Positions 1-4,738 of a stretch of DNA of 7,816 nt are shown here, one piece after another. Under the pieces are notes generated by a model, which ran no database searches, was not told the DNA's origin, and saw only the letters and a list, made by a program, of their open reading frames with translations. The first letter of the stretch is position 1; each line of letters starts with the position of its first letter. The position numbers and the translations under genes were made by a program. Source of the DNA: Nitrospirota bacterium (GTDB lineage Bacteria; Nitrospirota; JACRHJ01); contig JAJYGS010000049.1 in NCBI GenBank assembly GCA_021785055.1, positions 1 to 7,816 on the forward strand, given 5' to 3'.

Positions 1-15
1 CGATCTTATTTCACC

Positions 16-951
16 TTGCAACATCCCTTCCACACAAGACTTAAAGGCCCCGCCGGCCCGGCGATCGTATCCCTGGCCCTTGCGGCCTCCTTTATATTCG
101 TTCCGCTCCTCGGCTCCTTTACGGTCTTTATCCTCCCCGCGCCGCTCGCATACCTTTACCTTAAACACGGCCCGTCCTCTTCCGCCGTGACATCGCTGAT
201 GGTCTTGGGTCTTGCCAGCATATGGGGATTTCCCGTGTTCACCATGATGTTCTTCGGTCTGTGCATCTGCGGCCTTGCGCTGGGGATTGCGGCGGAGAAA
301 AAGTTCCCCGACGACAAGGCGGTATTATGGGGGACGTTGGGCCCGATAATCGCCGTTCTCCCGCTGGCGGGGGCATATCTGCTGCTTATCGGCGTGAATC
401 CAATCCAGCACCTGGACAGCGTAATGAACCAGGGCGTGGCCCAGTCGGTGGGCGTGTACAAACAGATGGGAGTGTCCCAGGCGGAGATAGACGCGCTTAC
501 GCCCTCGCTTAAGACGGTGGCGCGGCTTATAGAAAATTACTTCCCCGCCATCACCTTCGCAAGCGTCGCCGCCACGAGCTTTTCGGCCTGGGTAATCCTG
601 AAAATATATGCCCGGAGGGGCGGGATTTCATTCGCGGAGTGGGATTTTAGCAAATGGCGGCTTCCCGACCACCTCGTCTGGGGCGTAATCGTTCCCGGTT
701 TCCTCCTGATTCCGGACATGCCCGTCCTCAGGATAATATCCGGAAACATTCTCGTTATATTCGCCATGCCATATCTCTTCCTTGGGATTGCGCTCCTTGT
801 TCACCTTTTCGATAAATACAAGCTCTCGCCCTTCCTGCGCGCCCTGATTTACATAGTCATCGCCATACAGCCGATACTGGCGGCGCTTGTCTGGGCGGCT
901 GGGTTCTTCGACACCTGGGCGGATTTCAGGAAAATCGGGAAAAAGGCGTAA
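16..951 (+). CDS. DUF2232 (YybS-like) polytopic membrane protein, start uncertain
   Basis: This is a 311-residue, very hydrophobic protein with about eight predicted membrane segments. The hydrophobic stretches lie at roughly residues 15-50 (two helices), 57-95 (two), 102-127, 175-198, 216-265 (two or three) and 275-298. A more polar loop at about 128-172 separates the first half from the second. Size, topology and overall character fit the DUF2232/YybS family of inner-membrane proteins, whose biochemical role is not established. In a number of bacteria such genes sit near rpsF-rpsR-rplI, but no rplI follows here and the upstream side is not visible. The first start codon is a TTG at base 16 without a Shine-Dalgarno sequence. 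The frame stays open to base 1, so the true start may lie outside the window. The TAA stop overlaps the edge of a dispersed repeat. The family call is from pattern recognition only; membrane localisation is much surer than the family. Confidence 0.7.
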   Translation: MQHPFHTRLKGPAGPAIVSLALAASFIFVPLLGSFTVFILPAPLAYLYLKHGPSSSAVTSLMVLGLASIWGFPVFTMMFFGLCICGLALGIAAEKKFPDDKAVLWGTLGPIIAVLPLAGAYLLLIGVNPIQHLDSVMNQGVAQSVGVYKQMGVSQAEIDALTPSLKTVARLIENYFPAITFASVAATSFSAWVILKIYARRGGISFAEWDFSKWRLPDHLVWGVIVPGFLLIPDMPVLRIISGNILVIFAMPYLFLGIALLVHLFDKYKLSPFLRALIYIVIAIQPILAALVWAAGFFDTWADFRKIGKKA

Positions 952-1068
952 ATCCCCCTCAGTCCCCCTTTGGAAAAGGGGGAAGCCAGAAACAGACTGC
1001 AAGGCAGACCTGGATACTTTCCCTAAGTCCCCCTTTGAAAAAGGGGGAAGCCAGAGGCAGGGGGATTT
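950..1068. repeat. Dispersed palindromic repeat with two C5/G5 hairpins
   Basis: Two 30-bp direct copies (961-990 and 1026-1055) differ at one base. Each contains a perfect 9-bp stem, TCCCCCTTT / AAAGGGGGA, with a 3-nt loop (963-983 and 1028-1048). The whole unit is bounded by an outer inverted pair, AAATCCCCCT at 950-959 and AGGGGGATTT at 1059-1068. The nested, symmetric design is that of a REP/MITE-like dispersed element, not a gene. Similar C5/G5 hairpin repeats are, from memory, common in environmental Nitrospirota and Desulfobacterota genomes. There is no T-run after either stem, so it is not a canonical terminator, but the hairpins could stabilise the 3' end of the upstream mRNA. Confidence 0.85.
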
Positions 1069-1241
1069 GTTGCGTTAATGATACGGGATTGTCCCGGAGC
1101 TGTGGAAAAAATGCCACATATTGTCCTTTTTTTGCCACACAATCCCTGAATTCCACGGCGTCGAGGCGTTTGTCGAAACGGCCTTTTTTGCTTTACCCGC
1201 ATGCGCTTCCGGCCTTCCATGGCCGCTCGCGATTTAATGGC
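1069..1241. other. Gene-free spacer with phased TGCCACA repeats
   Basis: No credible gene is visible here. The notable content lies at 1084-1146. There is a small hairpin, CGGGA-TTG-TCCCG (1084-1096). An inverted pair, GGGATTGT (1085-1092) and ACAATCCC (1139-1146), encloses two direct copies of TGCCACA (1112-1118 and 1133-1139). These copies start exactly 21 bp apart, which is about two helical turns. TGTGG at 1101-1105 can also pair with either CCACA. This could be a protein-binding site or a folded RNA tail of the upstream transcript; the sequence alone does not decide. Bases 1147-1241 show nothing recognisable. Confidence 0.4.
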
Positions 1242-1267
1242 ATTGAATTTGCAAATCCAATTGGATT
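1242..1267. promoter_or_regulatory. Overlapping palindromes, candidate operator of the porin
   Basis: Two palindromes interlock. Bases 1242-1261 form a 20-bp palindrome broken by one mismatched pair (1246/1257) around a perfect ATTTGCAAAT core. Bases 1254-1267 form a perfect 14-bp palindrome, AATCCAATTGGATT. The second is centred near -67 relative to the predicted porin transcription start, a position typical of an activator site just upstream of the -35 box. The regulator is not identifiable from sequence. Confidence 0.4.
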
Positions 1268-1292
1268 AAGGGGATTTTCGGGGAAAAATTAC

Positions 1293-1321
1293 TTGACAAC
1301 GAAATTCCCGGATGCTATATT
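1293..1321 (+). promoter_or_regulatory. Sigma70 promoter of the porin gene
   Basis: A perfect -35 box TTGACA (1293-1298) and a TATATT -10 box (1316-1321) are separated by 17 bp. A TG one base before the -10 (1313-1314) makes it an extended -10. The predicted transcription start is near 1328. This is the strongest promoter in the window and fits an abundant outer-membrane protein. Confidence 0.85.
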
Positions 1322-1327
1322 TCCCGA

Positions 1328-1528
1328 AATCTTTTTTGATTAAGCCTTTTTAATAACGTTTTTTTGAGGTAGGGGAGGGTTTATTTCGTAGTCTTATTTT
1401 TAAAATTCTGCAAGGAAAGGAGGGGGAATCTAAGCGTAATTCGCACGACCACTGATTCACGTTGCACTGCACCAGAAGTCTTAGATGCATCATAAATAGC
1501 GGCAGGATTTAAAAGGAGGAGAAATAAG
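1328..1528 (+). other. Long 5' untranslated leader of the porin mRNA
   Basis: The distance from the predicted transcription start to the ATG is about 200 nt, long for a single bacterial gene. The leader contains a purine-rich, Shine-Dalgarno-like stretch (1412-1427) with no start codon after it. It also has an inverted pair, ATCTAAG (1428-1434) and CTTAGAT (1480-1486), enclosing 45 nt. The true ribosome-binding site, AAGGAGG, is at 1513-1519, 9 nt before the ATG. I did not recognise a known riboswitch class. Roles in mRNA stability, small-RNA targeting or envelope-stress control are possible but are inference. Confidence 0.5.
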
Positions 1529-3076
1529 ATGAAGAAATTAGTAATTGCTTTAACACTCGTCGGCGCCATGATAATGGGCTTTGCCTCTATGGCGGCGGCG
1601 GAAGTGACGGTCGGCGGCAGCGTCGATATCCGTTACGACCTCTGGAAGAACATCAACTTAAATACCGGCGCTTCGGAGTTCCAGTCCGTCAACTTCTTCG
1701 ACGAGAGGGTGATGGTAAACGTTGACGCCAAGGTAACGCAGGGTCTCGAAGGCTTCGTCGAGTTCGACACGGACAATCAGAACTGGGGCCGGCAGACCTC
1801 TCCGGGCGACATCCCAAGCTACCTGAACAACGAGCCTTCGCTTGAGTACGCTGGCGCGGGCAACGCCCGTCTCGGCACTATCGCCATCCGCCAGGCGTGG
1901 ATCAACGCCATGGTGCCCGGCATCCCTGTCGGCGTGAAGATAGGCCATCAGCCCCTGGCGCTGGGCCACGGCATATGGCTCGACACGAGCAGGTACGGCT
2001 CCGACGCCATACTCGCGTATGCGAAGCCCATGCCGGCGCTTCTCGTAGCGGGCGCGTATGTCCAGATGGGCCAGAACGGCCCGACCAACCCTGCCAACAA
2101 CGGCGCGTTCAACAGGATAGGCGCCGGACTGGGTACCAACAACCTTAAAGACACCCTGAATACAGACAAGGTGCACAGCGGCGCGCACGCATATGCCGCG
2201 CTGGCCAACTACACCTGGATGCCGAACAACACCGTCGGCATTAACGTCACCTACGTCCGCGACCACAGCTCGCTTGACGGCGCCCTCAGCAGCATTTTAG
2301 GCAACATCGGCAACGGCCACAGGATCTGGGCGACCAACGTCGGCATCCCCGTAGACGGCACGATTGGCATGGTCAACTACAAGGGCGAGTTCGACTGGCT
2401 CTATACCAACACCAAGAACATATTCGGCCAGGGCCTGTCCTACACGGAAAGCGGCTTCGCCGGCATGCTCGGCGCGAACGTGAACCTGATGAAGATGGCG
2501 AACGTCGGCATGGAAGCGGCCTACGGCACCGGCAACTCCGCCCAGGACCCGCAGATATTCTACAACCCCGGCGGCGCGGCCCCCGGCGGCTCGAAGCACA
2601 TGGACCATGCGTATTACACCCCGTACGACAGCACGTCTTACAACTACGCGTTCCTGTATAACGACAAGATAGGCCAGGGCCCGCTCGGCTCCGGCGGCGG
2701 CTTCGGGTTCGGCGACGGCTACGGCGGTTTCGGCCTTGCCAACACCGGCTACATAAAGGTGTCCGCCAGCGTCACCCCGACCGACAGGCTGAAAGCCGGC
2801 CTCGACTTCCTCTACCTCAGGGCCTCCGAGGCGGCGATTGCCGGCCAGTCCCGCGACCTGGGCTGGGAGCTCGACGGCAACGTCGGCTACAAGCTCTATG
2901 ACAACCTGAGCCTCGACTTAACCGGCGGCGTGTTCGATCCGGGCGCGTGGTATTCCTATAAGGGCCATGGCGCCGTTGCCAACACCGCCATCCTCACCGA
3001 CCCGACCGACGGCACCAGCCCGATCAAGAGGAACGTCGCCTGGGGCATGGAAACCAAGCTCAGCATGAAGTTCTAA
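1529..3076 (+). CDS. Outer-membrane beta-barrel porin, probably abundant
   Basis: The 515-aa precursor has a classical Sec signal peptide: KK at residues 2-3, a hydrophobic core at 4-19 and an AAA cleavage site after residue 24, leaving about 491 residues. The mature chain has no cysteine and is rich in Gly, Asn, Asp and aromatics. It shows alternating short amphipathic segments and ends in a terminal Phe (KLSMKF), the usual recognition end for BAM-dependent barrels. The segment at 136-157 (VKIGHQP..LGHGIWLDTSRYG) resembles a conserved strand-turn of alginate-export or phosphate-type porins, but I cannot name the family. A loop at 382-402 has 12 glycines in 21 residues, and a preceding loop carries HMDH and many Tyr. 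The predicted role is passive diffusion of small, possibly anionic, solutes across the outer membrane; the substrate is unknown. A strong promoter, ideal ribosome-binding site, biased GGC/AAC codon use and a dedicated terminator all point to a highly expressed single-gene unit. Confidence 0.85.
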   Translation: MKKLVIALTLVGAMIMGFASMAAAEVTVGGSVDIRYDLWKNINLNTGASEFQSVNFFDERVMVNVDAKVTQGLEGFVEFDTDNQNWGRQTSPGDIPSYLNNEPSLEYAGAGNARLGTIAIRQAWINAMVPGIPVGVKIGHQPLALGHGIWLDTSRYGSDAILAYAKPMPALLVAGAYVQMGQNGPTNPANNGAFNRIGAGLGTNNLKDTLNTDKVHSGAHAYAALANYTWMPNNTVGINVTYVRDHSSLDGALSSILGNIGNGHRIWATNVGIPVDGTIGMVNYKGEFDWLYTNTKNIFGQGLSYTESGFAGMLGANVNLMKMANVGMEAAYGTGNSAQDPQIFYNPGGAAPGGSKHMDHAYYTPYDSTSYNYAFLYNDKIGQGPLGSGGGFGFGDGYGGFGLANTGYIKVSASVTPTDRLKAGLDFLYLRASEAAIAGQSRDLGWELDGNVGYKLYDNLSLDLTGGVFDPGAWYSYKGHGAVANTAILTDPTDGTSPIKRNVAWGMETKLSMKF

Positions 3077-3080
3077 CCTG

Positions 3081-3103
3081 GGGGAGAGAATAATCCTCTT
3101 CCC
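3081..3103 (+). other. Small 3' hairpin after the porin stop
   Basis: GGGGAGAG (3081-3088) pairs with CTCTTCCC (3096-3103) over 8 bp with one G-U pair and a 7-nt loop. No T-run follows, so it is not itself a terminator. Together with the terminator downstream it would make a tandem-hairpin 3' end that could protect the porin mRNA from exonucleases. Confidence 0.45.
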
Positions 3104-3118
3104 GTTCAGTAGACAACG

Positions 3119-3152
3119 AAAAACCCGGCTCAGCAATGGGCCGGGTTTTTTT
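3119..3152 (+). terminator. Rho-independent terminator of the porin gene
   Basis: AAAAACCCGGC (3119-3129) pairs perfectly with GCCGGGTTTTT (3140-3150) around a 10-nt loop, and the T-run extends to 3152. It starts 43 nt after the porin stop codon. The A-run on the other side makes it potentially bidirectional, but the downstream gene is on the same strand, so it mainly insulates that gene from porin transcription. Confidence 0.92.
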
Positions 3153-3167
3153 ATCGGGAAAGAAGAA

Positions 3168-3251
3168 CGTCACCCCCGTGAAAACAGGGGCCCAGTGACT
3201 TTGTTTTTATAAGAATTAAGTCGCTGGATTCCCGCTTTCGCGGCAATGACG
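3168..3251. repeat. Dispersed composite palindromic repeat
   Basis: The unit is bounded by CGTCA (3168-3172) and TGACG (3247-3251). Each arm contains its own small hairpin: CCCC..GGGG around a GTGAAAACA loop in the left arm, and CCCGCTTTCGCGG in the right arm. The arms are imperfect reverse complements of each other through the CAGTGACTT / AAGTCGCTG part, joined by an AT-rich centre (3201-3217). The right arm closely matches a very widespread bacterial intergenic repeat (TGGATTCCCGCTTTCGCGGG-type) with one base changed. It is non-coding and REP/MITE-like. Confidence 0.8.
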
Positions 3252-3270
3252 ACATGGTAAACGCCCGGCT

Positions 3271-3301
3271 GTCATTCTGAGGCGTAGCCGAAGAATCCGC
3301 C
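3271..3301. repeat. Short hairpin repeat abutting the next promoter
   Basis: This is a GTCATTCTGAGGCGTAGCC-type dispersed repeat. Its core (3274-3296) is ATTCT-GA-GGC-GTA-GCC-GA-AGAAT, two paired blocks separated by symmetric GA/GA mismatches that would form tandem sheared G-A pairs in RNA or single-stranded DNA. From memory this motif recurs in many environmental genomes. It fills the space where a -35 box for the downstream gene would lie. Confidence 0.7.
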
Positions 3302-3310
3302 TGTTATACT
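3302..3310 (+). promoter_or_regulatory. Extended -10 promoter, predicted leaderless transcript
   Basis: TGTTATACT forms an extended -10: TG at 3302-3303 and TATACT at 3305-3310. No -35-like hexamer is seen at the proper distance, as the repeat occupies that place. The start codon begins 7 bases after the end of the -10, so the predicted +1 coincides with the A of ATG at 3317. No Shine-Dalgarno sequence is present. Confidence 0.65.
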
Positions 3311-3316
3311 TTTTAC

Positions 3317-4723
3317 ATGTTCATAACATTTGACCATCCAACCCTCCGCGCCTTGTCCGCTCTCCCGCCTTTCCGAGGCGCATATCTCGTCGGCGGCGCG
3401 GTGCGGGACATCATCATGTCACGCGAGGTTTCCGATATAGACATAGCCGTCCCGGACGACGCCGAAGCGGCATGCCGGGAGATTGCGGCGGCACTCGGCG
3501 GCACGGCGTTTGTCCTCGACAATGAAAGGGACGTATGGAGAGTTGCACTTCACGGGGGCGGGCAGGTGGACGTGTCGAGGCTGAAGGGCGGTTCCATATT
3601 GAACGACCTGGCCGCGCGGGATTTCACCATTAACGCAATGGCCCTGTCGTTTCACGATAAATGCCGGTCGATAAAAGACGTCATAGACCCGTTCGGGGGG
3701 CTGAAAGACATTCGAAAAAGACTGGTCAGGGCGCTGTCAAAAAACGCTTTTTTTGATGACCCTTTACGCATGTTGAGGGCCTTCAGGCTTGCAAACCAGC
3801 TCGGTTTTAAAATCGAGGACGACACACTCCAGGCCATTCGGGAACTCTCTGTTTTAATTGAGAAAACATCCCCGGAACGCATCCGGGACGAGCTGTATAT
3901 TATGCTTGAAACGCCGGATTCCCGGAAGGCGTTTGGCGCCATGGCCGATGCGGGAATCCTGGAACACATCCTGCCGGAAACAAGGCAAATGCGCGCCCTT
4001 CCGCAGGGCGACCCGCACAAATACGACCTCCTCGGCCATTCGCTGAAGGCGATGGAATACGCCGAAGACGTTATGCAAGACACCGGAGAATATTTCGGGA
4101 CGTGGGGGGGCGAAGTCTCGTCTTATCTACGGGAGCGCGTTGACGGCAATCTTACGATGGCGGGGTTGATCAAGTTTGCCGCGCTCCTGCACGACTCCGG
4201 CAAGCCGCTTACAATGTTCCGTGATTCCGGCAGGATAAGGTTTACCGGGCACGACCTCAAGGGGGCCGAGATAAACGAAGGTATCGGTGAAAGGCTTAAG
4301 ACGTCCTCGAAGGCGAAGGAACTTCTCTCCCTGACCGCGCGGCACCACATGAGGCCCCTCCACATGTCAAAGGAAGGGATAACCCGTCACGCTACGTACC
4401 GCTATTGCCGGGATATGGGCGCGCACCTGCCTGCCTCGCTGGTTATCGCGCTCGCGGACGCGTTTGCGACGAGGGAGAAGCCGGACTCGGTGTCCACTGA
4501 TGTCGAGGGTGTGGTGATGAATGTTGCCGGGTATTATTACGGCGAATTTCTCAGAGAAAAGGAGGCGCCGCTTCTGGGAGGCCGGGACCTGATTGACGAA
4601 TTTAAACTCCCGCCGGGGCCTCTGTTCTCAAGGCTTCTGGAGGATGTCGGGGAGAAGCGCGCGGAGGGGATAATCAAAACGCGCGAGGAGGCGCTGGAAT
4701 ATGTGAAGGATAAATTGAAGTAG
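3317..4723 (+). CDS. cca: tRNA nucleotidyltransferase (CCA-adding family) with HD domain
   Basis: This cytoplasmic class II nucleotidyltransferase adds or repairs the 3' CCA end of tRNAs. The head carries the GGAVRD motif (26-31) and the metal-binding DxD at D40/D42. RDFTINAMA (101-109) and DPFGG (124-128) follow, then the nucleotide-recognition stretch DDPLRMLRAFR (147-157). The tail is an HD phosphohydrolase domain with H241, H292-D293, H312 and D381, as in many 2',3'-cyclic-phosphodiesterase-bearing CCA enzymes. The 468-aa length suits this HD-containing subgroup. The first residue of the recognition motif is Asp where Glu (EDxxR) is usual. If the genome encodes two such enzymes, this one might be only a CC-adding or A-adding half; that cannot be judged here. 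A run of seven G (4104-4110) is read through in frame. There is no ribosome-binding site, the start lies 7 bases after a -10 box, and the stop abuts that of the convergent gene. Confidence 0.93.
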   Translation: MFITFDHPTLRALSALPPFRGAYLVGGAVRDIIMSREVSDIDIAVPDDAEAACREIAAALGGTAFVLDNERDVWRVALHGGGQVDVSRLKGGSILNDLAARDFTINAMALSFHDKCRSIKDVIDPFGGLKDIRKRLVRALSKNAFFDDPLRMLRAFRLANQLGFKIEDDTLQAIRELSVLIEKTSPERIRDELYIMLETPDSRKAFGAMADAGILEHILPETRQMRALPQGDPHKYDLLGHSLKAMEYAEDVMQDTGEYFGTWGGEVSSYLRERVDGNLTMAGLIKFAALLHDSGKPLTMFRDSGRIRFTGHDLKGAEINEGIGERLKTSSKAKELLSLTARHHMRPLHMSKEGITRHATYRYCRDMGAHLPASLVIALADAFATREKPDSVSTDVEGVVMNVAGYYYGEFLREKEAPLLGGRDLIDEFKLPPGPLFSRLLEDVGEKRAEGIIKTREEALEYVKDKLK

Positions 4724-4738
4724 TTATGCCCTTATCCT
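4707..4738. other. Inverted repeat spanning the two abutting stop codons
   Basis: AGGATAA (4707-4713) and TTATCCT (4732-4738) form a 7-bp inverted pair with an 18-nt loop that contains both stop codons. It is AT-rich and lacks a T-run, so it is at best a weak bidirectional terminator. No other terminator is visible for either convergent gene. Confidence 0.3.

Noticed and set aside
950..1068. CRISPR-like direct repeats
   Set aside because: Only two copies with a 35-bp gap, internal 9-bp hairpins and outer inverted arms; this is a palindromic dispersed element.
1100..1145. Possible sigma54 promoter on the minus strand (TGTGGCA motifs)
   Set aside because: The -12 GC element is not found at the required spacing from the -24 GG, and no minus-strand gene follows.
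959..1220. Two short minus-strand frames over the C5/G5 repeat
   Set aside because: Their products are translations of repeat DNA and they overlap each other in different frames.
1035..1343. 102-codon open frame in the spacer before the porin
   Set aside because: It starts inside the palindromic repeat, has no ribosome-binding site and runs through the porin promoter; its product looks random.
1328..1528. Known riboswitch in the porin leader
   Set aside because: I saw none of the conserved cores I know (cyclic-di-GMP, cobalamin, TPP, SAM); left as an unassigned leader.
1658..2266. 202-codon open frame antisense to the porin
   Set aside because: It is a mirror of the GC-biased porin codons, has no ribosome-binding site and a low-complexity Arg/Val/Ala composition; the porin on the other strand has full supporting evidence.
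4104..4110. Run of seven G as a possible frameshift or phase-variation site in the tRNA nucleotidyltransferase
   Set aside because: The frame continues correctly into the HD motif (LLHDSGKP) downstream, so no frameshift is present; a single run of this length gives no evidence of switching.
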